From NCBI GenBank assembly GCA_037447655.1, contig JBBHKE010001545.1:389582-453581 (forward strand): a DNA stretch of 64,000 bases, read 5' to 3'. Within the stretch, counting starts at the first letter, position 1, and each line of letters opens with the position of its first letter. This document shows, in pieces, positions 45,061 through 56,937 of the stretch. Below the pieces are notes generated by a model, which saw only the letters and a program-made list of their open reading frames with translations, was not told where the DNA came from and searched no databases. Position numbers and translations under genes: made by a program. Origin of the DNA: Zygnema cylindricum (taxonomy: Eukaryota > Streptophyta > Zygnematophyceae > Zygnematales > Zygnemataceae).

Positions 45061-46860
45061 TCAGTAAATGAACGTAACTGAATGCAATGTCGCGGCGGCG
45101 TATAACTGTAACTTTGATATATACAATTTCAACACCGAGTAGGTTCCTTGTAAGCACTTATAGTTACTATTAATGCTATTTTATGGTTATGGTCCATTTA
45201 GCGTAAAAGTTTATTGTATTAAGGTGAAGATGGTCCCATTTAGTATAAATGTCCATTGTAATATGGTGTCAAACACAAATTAAAGTAAACGTTTATGTTA
45301 ATACAAGGTTGATGTGCCAAAAAACCCTAAATTAAGGTTGTTATTCGTATTTTTTAGAATAAAACAACATCATTTGGCGTTAGTGATATTTGGGGATAAG
45401 AAATGCCAAATGCGGACAGTCCATAAAAAAAAAGAATCCGTTTTTGGCGAATCACAACCAACCGTTTTTTGGTGGGATTTGTACGGCGTTATTTTGACAA
45501 ATATTTCATTTTGTTCACCGCGAAGCAGACGAACGCTCCGCCGCCTGGTCCACATTTCATCCATGGATTCCTCCCTATCAACCAACCATTTCCTTATCCA
45601 ACCACCCTGTCTCTTCCATATCTCCTTAACTTTATGGTGAATAGCGTCCCCTCTTCCGGTTTGTGTGTCCCTCACCTTCCCCCTGCTCCGCCTCCCCCCC
45701 CCCCCCCCCCTTTCCTCTCTCTCTACCTCTGCTGCACTCTCTTTATTTTCTCCTCTCCCTCTCCCTCCATTCATCCTTCCTTCCCCTACCGAAATGTCTC
45801 TTTCTGATTTCTTGATTTCCTTCCCACCCCACCCTCATTTCTCAATTCTGATCCTTCATTATTTTTCATTCCGGCTCTCTGAGCCGGATGGTATGGTTTT
45901 TTTTTGCTGTCATTCGAATTATGTTGGTTGTGGTCACTAATTTCTCAATGATTCATTTTTTTTTGTTTGTCTAATTCGCAGTTGTGACATATGCAATATT
46001 CCTTTTACAAATGGAGATAACGAGCATACCATTAAAGTATAAAAGAATAAGTTTTGAACGATTGGGGGAAAGTGAGGGAGGAGAGGAAAGAGGGAAGGCG
46101 AGGAAAGGAAGAGAGTAGAGGTGAGGGAGGAGAGGGGGGAAAAATAAAGGAGAGATTTTAAAAGAAGTAGGCTATGGGTTGCTTTGATGTTTATTGAGTT
46201 TAGTTTTTTACTACACAAATGACAAAAATAACTAGAATATGGAGAAATGTAGGTAAGAATAATATTTTGTGTTTTTCTTGGGGTTGTACATTCGGTAATT
46301 ATCCGACATAGGATTTCGTTTGTTCAGTTTATAATTATTTTTATTTTATATATACATCTCCAACTTTTGTACAACTGTTATGTGCCCCGTGAAAGCAATA
46401 TAAAATAAACGAATCGGTTGTTTATGGTTTTAATTCATGTTATCCATATTTCTGTTTATATTTATTATTTGGGTTTTTTGTTTTTTATATCTAATATATT
46501 AGTTTGCTCTACGTTTCTCAAATGTGCTTTTTCTTGTTAAAAAGTTATGATTCGAGGTTATTCTGATAACGAGATAAAAAAAAACATTTTAGGACCGAAA
46601 ATGAAATAAGAAAATACAATAAACAAAAATGAATTTTGATTCTTGTTTGTGATTTCGGTGGACCAAGCTTAAGAGGAGAAGTGTATAATTTTTATACTTT
46701 TAACGAAGAAAAAAATAACTTGGGATTACATTTTATTTGTTGGTCAAAGAATTCGCGTTATGCGCGTGACACACGAGTAATTTATGGGATATAACTTTTA
46801 ATACAACTATGTATACCTTCTATTTATAATAGAGTCAAAGTTGTATCATTCAACCGTGAT
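45061..46860. other. Intergenic interval
   Basis: No gene is supported. Content: A/T-rich DNA with TTAATGCTATTTTATGG-type words near 45170-45300, a C/T-rich stretch with a 17-C run at 45694-45710 (frames across it are artefacts), a GA-rich stretch at 46065-46150 and low-complexity AT DNA to 46860. Confidence 0.5.
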
Positions 46861-46863
46861 ATA

Positions 46864-47215
46864 TTTTCGTCGCTGAATGGTAGAACTTAGTTTACCATCA
46901 AAATTACAATTCAGCGACGAAACGTTCTCGTCGTTAGATTATCGTGTCGACTTTCTACACTTCAGCGACGAAATCGTGTCGTCGCTAAAACTGTCTAAAG
47001 CCGGGACTAACATAATAATGGACTGTTTTTTTCGCCATCCGCGGAATTTAACATGTAACCGACGAAGCCCTAAACACATTGAAAACATTTGTGCCGAATT
47101 TGTGCACTTCTGCGAAGAGAATAAGTCGTCGCTAGAACTGTCTGAATGTCAAAAAAGAGCTAGCAATGGACTGTATTTGTCGCCATCTCGAGAATATAAC
47201 GTGTAATCGACGAAA
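46864..47215 (-). repeat. Clustered TCGTCGCT/AGCGACGA motifs, likely transposon subterminal repeats
   Basis: Inverted and direct copies of TTCAGCGACGAAA and TCGTCGCTGAA recur every 30-60 bp. The same words cluster again at 53735-54005 and 55850-56310, on the far side of the minus-strand transposase gene. Such arrays are usual subterminal transposase-binding regions in plant DNA transposons. The frame 46877-47206 runs through these repeats and is not taken as a gene. Confidence 0.6.
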
Positions 47216-47258
47216 CCTTAAACACATTGAATACATGTGTAACATCTAATGTCATCAA

Positions 47259-47406
47259 ATTCTTTTCCATACATCATTTTCAATAACAAACTTCAAACCG
47301 AAAAACAAAGAAGGACACGATTATATTTAATTCATAAAGGATACAATTTATCCGACATACTTTGACAAACGTTAAGTCATCGAAGTCTTTCTCCATACAT
47401 CATTAT
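47259..47406. repeat. Tandem host repeat interrupted by the LTR retrotransposon
   Basis: The block with AATAACAAACTTCAAA, GGACACGATTATAT, AAAGGATACAATTT and CTTTGACAAACG is repeated at 51653-51745 (AGTAACAAACCTCAAA, GGATACGATTATAT, CAAGGATACAATTT, CTTTGACAAATG). The retrotransposon therefore landed at the start of the second unit of a tandem pair in the surrounding DNA transposon. Confidence 0.7.
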
Positions 47407-48583
47407 TGAAACTCTGAGACCTCCATTCGTCCTCAGAGTAGGTAGCTCTCAAGAAGCTTATCTAGTAAGTGTCGCTCCAAGTTGATACAAACCTAAATGA
47501 TTGACTACTAGACAATCATAACCCCAATACAACTTCACCCTTGTGAAATAAGACTTTCTGTGTGCTCAGTTCCACCACAGAATGCAAAGTTAGAATATGA
47601 GTTTTGGACACATTCACCCACTTTGACTTTCCCTTAGAAATGCAGCCACCCTGGTAGAGATAAACTCTCACCGACTACACCCCTGTGTAGCCTGGAATCC
47701 CATGAGTCTGCAGCAAAAAGAATCACTGAATTTGGTCAACCGAGTGAGTTAATATTAAATGGCAAAGTTTGCCGATTTATACAAATGCTCTCTAGGAGAG
47801 AGGTGGCTACCTACAAAAATGTTCTACGTCCTAAAACCCCTCTCTAAACACTCTAGTACTGAGGTCCGGTCCAATCGCAGCAATGTATAGTACATAAAGG
47901 TACAAGTGTCGGTGTACCTTTTGTACGACCATCGTACGACATGGCCAAAAAGTCGATTCATGGCATATCCAGATTTGTTCCTATAATCCCCGGAGATGCA
48001 GCAAGCAAATGTGGTTATGCCACGTGTCAATCGACGTGGCCGTGACCGCAAATCGCCAAAAACCTATTCCGCGATCTCGGCATCTATCGCGGCCGTCCGG
48101 TCAGAACCGACATTTAATTGTAGCCGTCGAAATTGGATGGGCGATATTTGTTTCGCTATCGAAACACATGCGCGGTATTTGTTTCGTCATCGTACTGTAC
48201 TCCGTACTATATAAAACTGTATCTATGCACGGCGTACTATTTCTAGTTAAACCAATTAGTCGACGTGTAACCATTTAAATTCTTATCAAACACCATGTAT
48301 CATAGCACACTTCTTAGGCTATAGGTTAACGCTGACGGCTACAGGCTAGTCTTACAGACGGTAGGTACCAAGATCAATTCTTGGGTCCGTTAATCATTTT
48401 TTGGTAAATATACTAGACAGTACTTCTGTCTCTTTAGAAAGCTTAGCCAGCCATGGCTCTAGCTCCCTATCCAGCCTTTAGTGAATACAACAAGTGTGAG
48501 GGCTTGGAGAAAGGAGTTAGAGACAGACTGCCTCTGCTCTTTTTTATCCTAACAAAGACCTAGAAAATACTTAAATTTCAACA
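47407..48583 (-). repeat. 3' LTR of the gag-only element
   Basis: Runs from TGAAACTCTGAGACC to AAATTTCAACA on the + strand and corresponds along its length to 50470-51647. With gag on the minus strand this left copy is the 3' LTR. It includes CTGTGTGCTCAGTTCCACC, CACCCACTTTGACTTTCCC and AGCCATGGCT landmarks shared with the solo LTRs. Confidence 0.88.
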
Positions 48584-48597
48584 CTCCCTTTATTTTG
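48584..48597 (-). promoter_or_regulatory. Polypurine tract
   Basis: Directly abutting the 3' LTR on the minus strand the sequence reads AAAATAAAGGGAG before TGTTGAAATTT, as expected for the plus-strand primer of LTR retrotransposons. It supports minus-strand orientation of the element. Confidence 0.7.
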
Positions 48598-49104
48598 TAG
48601 TCTACTTTTTCTTTCAATTTACACTGAAATACACAAAAACAGAACAAGCAAAAACACCCCCCCCTTTTTTTTCTTTTTCTTTTTCTTTTTTCTTTCATAA
48701 AATTTTAAGAAAATACTTTTGTATTTGAAACAGTGTACTAGATGAACCGAAATATTAATTGCATCACACATTTTATTTTGCATGCCATTTTTCATAAATC
48801 CGGGCTCTTGGAGCAAGGATTTTATCCACCTCATCCCTTTATCATCCGAGCAAAAACCAGATTCCAACTTGAGGTTCCAACAGCCAGCCCCATTCCTAGC
48901 CTACAGCAGATACCCAGATGCTAACCCTTTTACAGGCACACCTTCATAAATGGCATCACTTCAATGAGTGATGTTAAATCCATCCCCCCCCCAAATTTTC
49001 CCAAAAACCACTAGTCCCTATTATAGTTTTCATAACTTCTACATCTTCCAAACTCATATTTTTTCCATGATAGTTACCCCATTTCTTCAACTTTCTTCAC
49101 TCTC

Positions 49105-50199
49105 TCATATGGAATTCTTTCCACTATCACTTTCTATTTTTATTTCCAAAATATATTTCTCCTCCCCTAAACATTTAATCAAATATTCCTCTTCTCCCCT
49201 ATCCTTGCAATCCGTTGAAGTTCCCTTTTCTAACCAGTTTTCTGTTTTCAAAATTTCTATGACACTATCCTCAATATTTTGAACTCCCTCAAGTTTTTCC
49301 TCTCTCTTTAATTCCCTTATACCTCTAAAAGCACATTGTTGCTTTCGTGGAATTTCTGTGTGCTTTTCTTTCTTCCCCATATTACCGATGCGGAGAAGCT
49401 CCAAACAATCTTCATCCTCGTTCTCCTCTTCCCCTTTTTCCTCCTCATCAACATTCCAACTTCTAATTTCTTCCAAACTAGGACAATCCCCCATATAGTG
49501 ACCCGACTCCCTACAAAAGAAGCAAACCTCATTTTTCAAAGCTCCTCTTTCTTTTCCTCTCCCTCTCTTTCCACCAAAATTCCGATAAGGTTTACCTTTG
49601 TATTTCTTCCTTTGATCACGCTTCCGCTCGTCACCGGCGTTCCTCTCATCACGCTTTGGCCAGTCACCACCAGCTGTTAGTGCATTCACCCTGTTACTTC
49701 TCCTACGAAGCTCCAAAGTGCTTTCCCTCACAAGAATTATCCCCATGGTAATGCTCCAAGTCCATGAAGAGCCATCCATTTCCTACATACGGTTAACAAT
49801 GTTTTTGTACTCATCTGGGAGTTTCATGATTAGTGTGTTAATCTTTCTCTCCTCAGATTCTACATATCCCGCACTAGCAAGCTCAACACATAACGCAGCA
49901 ATATCATTGCAAAACTCCATCATGCTACCGCCTTTATAAAGATAGGCCCCTATTTCCTGTTTTACTAACTGCTGCCTGTCTATAGTCTCACTCTTATAAA
50001 TCTGTCTTTGTGTTTCCCAGATTTCTGAAGACTTCTTTAGATTTAAAAGAGTGATAGCTATGGACTTCGACATATTTCTAAGTATGAGATGTTTTTCTAT
50101 ATTGTTCTTATACTCCCAAATTCTACTGTCAATTTCTTTTGTTTTAGTTATAACCCCTACAAGTGGGACCGTAGCCGAGACCTTAGCTCCCCTCATCAT
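49105..50199 (-). CDS. Copia-type Gag with one in-frame TAG
   Basis: Gag would package element RNA, and in a gag-only element could act in trans. The upstream part (from ATG at 50199) shows the UBN2/copia Gag pattern: SEIWETQRQIYKSE, EFCNDIAALCVELASAGY, INTLIMKLPDEYKNIV. A TAG at 49785-49783 then interrupts the frame, which continues in the same phase with a basic stretch (RKKYKGKPYRNFGGKRGRG) and a CCHC zinc knuckle, CFFCRESGHYMGDC. An acidic tail follows to the stop. No protease or pol reading frame follows. The stop could be a mutation or a translational control point. The true N-terminus may lie slightly upstream, past a poly-A run. Confidence 0.85.
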
Positions 50200-50469
50200 A
50201 GGTGTACCTTTTTTTTCTCCCCTTTTCCCTCTTCCATGGCGATGATTTTCCCTTCACCTTCTGTTGCATCTGAAATCCGGTTGGTTTTCTTGAAAGCCCC
50301 AGATGAATCTCTGTAGTGAGCTCCACCAAAGCCCGGTGGCGGACACCTCACTTGTCCCTAAACAATTCCCCATAAGTGTTTTTTGAAAAACAATCCCTCC
50401 ATTGTAAACTCCCAATAAGTGAAGTTTGTTCCATCAAACATAGGCACCCTAGATGGTGGGCCTATAACC

Positions 50470-51647
50470 TCAAACTATTAGACCTCCATTGGTCCTCAAA
50501 GTAGGCAGCTCTCAAGAAGCTTATCTAGTTAGTGCCGACTCCAAGTTGATACAAACCTAAATGATTGACCCTTAGAGAATTAGAACCCTAATACCACTTC
50601 ACCCCTGTGAAATAAGACTTTTCTGTGTGCTCAGTTCCACCACAAAATGCAAAGTTAGAATATGAGTTTTGGACACATTCACCCACTTTGACTTTCCCTT
50701 AGAAATGCAGCCACCCTGGCAAGCAAAAACTCTGACCGACTACACCCCTATGTAGCCTGACTCCCTTGAGTCCGCAGCAAAAAAAATCACTGGATTTGGT
50801 CAACCGAGTGAGTTAATATTAAATGGCAAAGTTTGCCGATTTATACAAATGCTCTTTGGGAGAGGGGTGGCTACCTACAAAAATGTTCTACATCCTAAAA
50901 ACCCTCTCTAAACACTCTAGTATTGAGGTCCGGTCCAATCACTACACTGTATAGTACATAAAGGTATAGGTGCCTGTGTACCTTTTGTACGGCCATCGTA
51001 CGACATGGCCAAAAAGTCGATACATGGCATATCCAGATTCGTTCCTATAATCCCTTAAGATGCTGCAAGCAAATGTGGTTGTGCCATGTGTCAATCAACG
51101 TGGCTCTGACTGCAAACCGGCAATAACCTATTCTGCGATCTCGGCATCTATCGCGGCCGTCCGGTCAGAACCGGCATTTAATTGTAGCAGTCGAAATTGG
51201 ATGCACGATATTTGTTTCGCTATCGAAACAAATGCGCGGTATTTGTTTCGTCATCGTAACGTACTCCGTACTATATAAAACTGTATCTATGCACGGCATA
51301 CTATTTCTAGTTAAAAGAATTAGTCTACGTGTAAACATTTAAATTCTTATCAAACACCATGTATCATAGCACACTTCTAAGGCTATAGGTTAACGTTGCC
51401 GGCTACTAGCTAGTTTGACAGACGGTAGGTACTAATATCAATTCCTGGGTCCGTCAATCCCTTTTTGGTAAATATACTAGATAGTACTTCTGTGTCTCTA
51501 GAAAGCTTAGGCAGCCATGGCTATAGCTCGCTATCTAGCCTTCAGTGAATAGAACAAGTGTGAGGGCGTGGAGAAAGGAGTTAGAGACAGACTGCCTCTG
51601 CTCTTTTCTATCCTTACACGGACCTAGAAAATACTTAAATTTCAACA
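50470..51647 (-). repeat. 5' LTR of the gag-only element
   Basis: Starts TCAAACTATTAGACC (the first base pair TC has drifted from TG) and ends AAATTTCAACA on the + strand. Sequence next to its inner edge on the minus strand, GGTTATAGGCCCACC, should hold the primer-binding site; it only weakly resembles the initiator-tRNA-Met site used by many plant copia elements. Confidence 0.85.
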
Positions 51648-51842
51648 ATTATCAGTAACAAACCTCAAAATGAAATACCATGAAGGATACGATTATATTG
51701 AAATCATCAAGGATACAATTTTCCCAACATTCTTTGACAAATGCTAAATACAATTACCACACTAACCATCCAAAACTACTAATAAAAAACTTTTTGAAAT
51801 CAACACTAGTTCTATAATTTTATGATAAACCTTGTTTTCCCT

Positions 51843-53745
51843 TCACACACTACACCACTTCTCTATGAAATGACTCAAAATCTTCGGTCTCCATTCAACA
51901 TCGGTGTCATCGGTGACTTCATCTTCCTGAGTGTCGGCATCTTGAATGCCTTGGACAAAATCTCGTGCCACTATAGAGGGAATTGGCACCTCATCGCCTT
52001 CGAAATGGCACCGCCATTTCATGATGATAACTTGTAAATCCGGGGTGAGCATGCTCTCCTCCCATTTCTCGTCCTTTCATCTCAATTTGCATTGAATCAT
52101 AGCTTTACATGCGTAACCCATCCCATTCTTGTCCTTCATTGCGTTGACTTCGCGAATTGAATCGCGAGCCAGCGTAAGGAAGAAAGCCTTCTCGCGCGCG
52201 ACAAGCTTCCCGGACAAACCCTTGCCACTCGGTTGGGACCACGCATGCTTTTTGATGCCGTTCATTTTCCAATCCTCCCATTTCCGCTACCAAACCTCGT
52301 TAATTTTCGAAATGACGAAGGAGTCGGCGGGTTGCACGAGGTGAGTGGCGCAAGGAGGGAAGAAGTGTAGTATAGTCCTCTTAGCGAGTAAGACTCGGTT
52401 CAACTCCTCGGAATTGTTGTGACCGCCACAATTGTCGAGGAATATTATTTTTTCACGTCCTTCGCGGTCTCCTTGGTAAGACCTCGGCTCTTCTATCCAT
52501 TGCGGGAATACGGTTTTATCATTCCATCCTTTAGGGCCGGTTCGGTAGCAAACTCCTAGAATAGGAAAAAACAAAGGATAGGGGGAAGGGGTTAATTATG
52601 TGAGGGGGAGATAATGAGGAAGGGAGAGGGGGGGAAGAGGGAGAAATATTGAATGACGGCGAAAGGGATGAAGAGGGAGCATTAAGAACCAATAGGAAAG
52701 GGCAAAACATGTATTCATGGAGAGGATTACGTAAAGATTAGAGGAAAACAAGGGAGATGAACAAAATGTCAAGGATTAAAAATTTAATGAAACTTACCCG
52801 GTACATCGTTGGGAAGGCCTTTTATCGAGTAATTTCGAGCGCGGTTCGTTAATATTAACATTGGAGCCTCTATTCGGGCGTTCACTCCCCCCGTGACTTG
52901 TACCATCAATGTTATGGACTCTCCGCCGCCCGCAACGTCCACGTATCTAACAACCTCGTCGCCGCGAAAGCCTAAAGTCTTTTTGTTTTCCATATTTACA
53001 ATCAAATGCGTCTCGTCCATGTTCTCCACCAAATCCTCGTTAAAAAGAACTATTATCCACCATAAAAATGGAGAAACGCAAAAGAAAACAAAACACAAGT
53101 AAGTACAATGAAAAGGGAAACACAATACAAAACTTTATATGACAAGTAGCAAAAAATGGAATGGAAATATGAAGCTTACCCGATTGGAATCCCCTTTTTA
53201 GTACGCCTATGTGATATGCCACGGATCTTTTAATGTATTCCTCCTTCTCTAGACTTAGTTGTAGTTTCCCTTATTGAGCTCGGGCGACGATGGTATGCTT
53301 TTAAAAAAAGTGTTGAATCCAACGCCGACTGATTTTTGGCTTGATCTCTTCACCGTTCTTGTCGGTAAATTCTGGCGCACCCTCCTTCTTCATATCGGCG
53401 ATGATATGATTTGCCATTTCTCCCACAATGACAGTCGACATTTTCAATCGCGCCTTTTGGAATTGGAAGAATTCGTCCACTAGTTCCTCGTGAACCTTAA
53501 CAACCCATGGTAACTCTTTCCTTCCCCTCTCCGGTAACGCCTTCGTTACCGCCACACTTCTCTTTCCAAATCCCGCGGAAGGTAAGGTGAGAGTAGTCTC
53601 CCTTATCCCTTTGAGTAGCGCCACCCTTTCTACCCACCACCGCCTCGCCTTTTAGAACTCTGCGATTGGAGTAAGGATAGAAAAAAAAATCAGTGACTGA
53701 AATATTATGAAGATGATTAACTGAATTAGGCTGGACGTCGCTCAA
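51843..53745 (-). pseudogene. pogo/CENP-B-like DDE_1 transposase gene, degraded
   Basis: Cut-and-paste transposase of a DNA transposon. Minus-strand exon blocks are a helix-turn-helix region (53624-53301, ...SRRWIQHFF), a small block (53222-53180), the first catalytic block (53049-52798, ENMDETHLIVNMENKKTLGFRGDE), then from 52555 IIFLDNCGGHN and HLVQPADSFVISK, then C-terminal segments to 51843. The three acidic residues of a DDD triad are present. Two junctions have proper splice signals (GTAAGT at 52797-52792 with CTAG before 52555; AG before 53049). The frame is lost at a T7 run near 53302 and again before 53222, so it is probably inactive. Confidence 0.75.
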
Positions 53746-54005
53746 TTAGCGACGACAGATTGTCGTCGCCTAATTTAGCGACGACAGATGCTCATCGCTG
53801 AATTAGGCAACCACAGTTTGTCGTCGCTAATTCAGAGATGACCAGCTATCGTGGCTGAATGGCGTAAAACATGACTCCCCTAAGAATCATGGTTCAGCGA
53901 CGACTGAAATTCGTCGCTGCTTACGGATGAACCTCTGTCGTCCCTGTATTGAACACACGACTAATTAAAAAAAAAAAATTTGTGAGTGTGTGGGTTAGCG
54001 ACGAC
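53735..54005 (-). repeat. Second AGCGACGACA/TGTCGTCGCT cluster
   Basis: Seven or more direct and inverted copies, for example ATTAGCGACGACAGATTGTCGTCGC at 53745, alternate at about 35-bp spacing. They lie just upstream of the transposase N-terminus and match the words at 46864-47215. Confidence 0.7.
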
Positions 54006-54058
54006 AAGAGAAGAATAGAAGGAAAAAATAAATAATTTGCAAATCACATACATACCGA

Positions 54059-55729
54059 TTACCGCAATTTTTTTTTCGACAACTCCCGAGTGAGCATCGC
54101 CACTTGTTCTTGTTGTGTTGCCAATTGGTCAGTGAGTGCCTCGATTATTTCTCGCCATTCCTCTTCTGTCGATGGTGGAGATGGGGTATTCGGTCGCCGA
54201 ACCCGTGGGATTTCGCATAAACGGGGTCGCCTCACATGAACATTTCGGAACTTATGTAGAACCGAGGTACGAGCCGCACGCAAAGCCATTACCTTGGGAG
54301 TTTTACGACAATACTTTAGGACGGCGTATAGACGAGGGTCCCACGGATGGTAAAGCCGCAATAAGTGGGGAACATTCACCCGAAAACCGCGGTCGTCGTG
54401 AACAATCCACGTATGTTGTGGATCCGCCTCATCGAATTGCCGTATGTGGGCGAACGTCGAGCCTCGGTCGTCACCGTCGATGAAGAGCCACGTCTCGGAT
54501 GAGCGAGAACATCCAGGGGGATGTCTATAATTTCCGGACCGGGATTTTCCCTCGGGTTTAGGGAGCGAGGTTCACCGTACCTCTAGTGTTCAGGCCATTC
54601 GGCCACCGAAATGAAGTGCTCAGCTTGAGGCACAAAATTGTCCATGTCCTCCTCTCCTGTGGGAGGTGGCAAAAACCAATCCGGATCCTCAACTCGGTAG
54701 GGAGCTTGAGGACCCAAATTTCCTAATACAAAGCCTCTCTCACTATTCGGTGATGGAGGCTCCTCAAACACGTCGTCATCATCCGTGTATTCATCCTCTT
54801 GTTGTCGTCCCTCGCTATCCGGACTTTGCTCGTCCTCGGTGGCGGGCTCATCCACATCCTTCTATACCCGAATATCTGTGGGATGTTCTACCTCGGGGGC
54901 TTGATTCTCAACCGGCGGTTCCTCCCCATCCACAATGCTCTCATCGCTAAAAGAAGTCGAGGGGACGTAATCTTCGTCACTCCAATGACTAACTTTCCGT
55001 TTTCCAAGCTTTATTTCCCTCCTCCTCTCTAACTTTTTCTGTGCCTCACTCCCTCCCCCCTCCTCCCTCTCATGAAAAACCCTCTTTTTCCTTTTTATTA
55101 TCTTCCTCCTCTCCACTCCTCCCCCCGCCTCACTTCCCTCCCCTTCCTCAACCATCGCCCCTTTTCCCCTTCCTTCCTCATCTAACGCCGCCTCCCCTCC
55201 TGCCTCACCTTCTTTTTTATCCTCGTACTCCTCCTCTCTACTCCCCCCCTTTAATTTTATTTTTTATCCTGCTACTCCTCTCTACTCCTCCCCCCGTCTC
55301 ACTTCCCTCCTTTTCCTCAACCATGGCCCATTTTCCCCTTCTTTCCACACCTATAGCCGCGTCCCCTCCCGCCTCACCAACTTCCTCCTCCCCCCTCTCA
55401 TCAGAAACCCTAATTTTCCTTTTTAGCCTCGTACTCCTCTCTACTCCTCCCACCGCTTTACTACCCTTCCCCTCCTCAACCGTTGCCGCCTTTTCCCCTC
55501 CTACCTCAGAAAATACCGCCTCCCCCCACCCCTCCGCACTCAATGTGTTATCCCCCCCTACCTCGCCTTTTTCCTCCTCCTCCCTCTCATCAAAACCCCT
55601 ACATTTCCTTTTTACCCTCATTTTCCTCTTCTCTACTGCTTCCCCCGCCTCTCTTTTATTCTCCCCCTCCTGAACCGTCGCCTTTTTTCCCTTTCCCCCC
55701 TCATCATATACCTCCTCCACCCTACTCAC
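54059..55729 (-). CDS. Minus-strand transposon ORFs of unknown function
   Basis: I do not recognise these proteins. Three open segments lie in line upstream of the transposase: 55729-55238 and 55155-54862 (highly charged, repeated GVERR/ERRKIIKRKKRVFHE units), 54855-54583 (acidic, DEPATEDEQSPDSEG) and 54379-54059 (basic, HPWDPRLYAVLKY, then a coiled-coil-like ALTDQLATQQEQVAMLTREL). The last ends beside a possible donor. They may be exons of the second gene of the DNA transposon, or of a longer transposase mRNA. The charged region on the + strand gives long Pro/Ser frames that are artefacts. Confidence 0.35.
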
Positions 55730-55754
55730 CTGAACAGATACCTCCCTTTCGTTC

Positions 55755-56937
55755 CCTTCCCTTTATCCTCCTTCCCATCCAATGGCTAACGAGATTGCTG
55801 CCTCCCGTTGCCTTGATAACTCTTCCGCGCTCGTCGTAATAAGGGGAGGATAGCGACGACGATGAGCCACCACAGTACGTGGTCGCCTAATTTGCTTGTT
55901 GCCGCCCTTCATAGCGTAGCTTCAAATTAGCGGTAAAAATGAAATGAACAAGACGCGGCTATGAAGAGTGTAGCGTGCAGTAAACAATACAGATATAAAA
56001 CCCTAATTTTATTACGTAAAAATAAACGATTTCGTGCGCGGGATACTTACATTACGAATGGACATGCATGAAATTACTTCGTCGCCTATCTGATGCGTTC
56101 GAAAATTCCAACGGTGAGGCGACGATAAAAATCAATGAATCCCACGTTTCACTGACCACGCAGGTTCAATATTGGACGTCGTCGCTTATGCAACATTTCG
56201 TTAGACGTTAAGTTTTATTGTCGCCTACACGATTAACCGGACAACGTTTTCATTGGAAATTTCCAACGTTAAGGCGACGACGCATTGTCGTCGCTTTTTG
56301 ATTTCTCCAACATTTGTCGAAACTCGGATGTAGTATACTTAAATTCACACATTCAGGCAACGACACTATATCGTCGCCGCTATATACGTTTCCACACACA
56401 GCAAAGAGCTTTTGAACGACGTTGTATAACAAGCCATTATAAATACACGAGATGGAAAGGGGGAACAATATAGCATGGAAAAACATGCAATATGAGGGGG
56501 ATATAAACAATTTATAAATTATTTAATATGTAAAATTCAGTTACAAACAATGGGAAAGAGCGACACACAAACTAAGCAACCGAGGTTGCTACATAAATGT
56601 TAGGACAATGGGTAAAACTCTTACTTGTACGATACACCCCCGAAAAATGTTGCGGAAACTTCTTGACAGTCCTCGCGATGAGCAAATCCTTTCCATTGGC
56701 GTGACAATCGACGATCATCCAATTGATTACCCGAAGTTGAGTAACCTTCGTTGACACTTGCTGAATTTTTTGGATCAACACCCGGACGTTCCCGTATTTA
56801 TCACACGGTGGGTCCAAATTTCCGGTCACAGCGCCTTCCACGAGGGGGTCCGCGTCAGGTGATCCCTTTCTTTGTTCAGTGGGTCTCGTCCTTGGGTTTC
56901 AGTACAATCCATATCCTTTTTAGTTAAGGGTAATTGT
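55755..56937 (-). repeat. 1.2-kb duplicated block, copy A
   Basis: Same order of landmarks as 58042-59225: CCATCCAATGGCTAACG, GTACGTGGTCGCCTAATTTG, AAGGCGACGA..., TATACACAACATTTGTCGAAACTCGG-type text, and the small minus-strand frame. That frame (KYGNVRV, VINWMI.DCH.NG.DLLI, KKFPQHFSGVYR) is followed by a GTAAGAG donor and may be a transposon exon; it matches no family I know. Confidence 0.75.

Larger units (their letters stand above)
47407..51647 (-). mobile_element. Copia-type gag-only LTR retrotransposon, 4241 bp
   Basis: Two direct LTRs of about 1.18 kb (47407-48583 and 50470-51647) enclose 1.9 kb, with a perfect 5-bp target duplication ATTAT at 47402-47406 and 51648-51652. The only coding region is a minus-strand gag (49105-50199). 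There is room for nothing else: after gag only about 520 bp remain before the 3' LTR, and no integrase, reverse transcriptase or RNase H motif is present. The LTRs agree at roughly nine in ten positions by eye, so insertion is not recent. It fits the non-autonomous TR-GAG class described in plants. Confidence 0.88.

Noticed and set aside
46877-47206. 109-codon open frame
   Set aside because: Runs through TCGTCGCT/AGCGACGA transposon repeats; its internal repeat simply follows the DNA motif.
55041-55839. Long Pro/Ser frames on the + strand
   Set aside because: Opposite of a charged Glu/Arg/Lys coding region on the minus strand; composition artefact.
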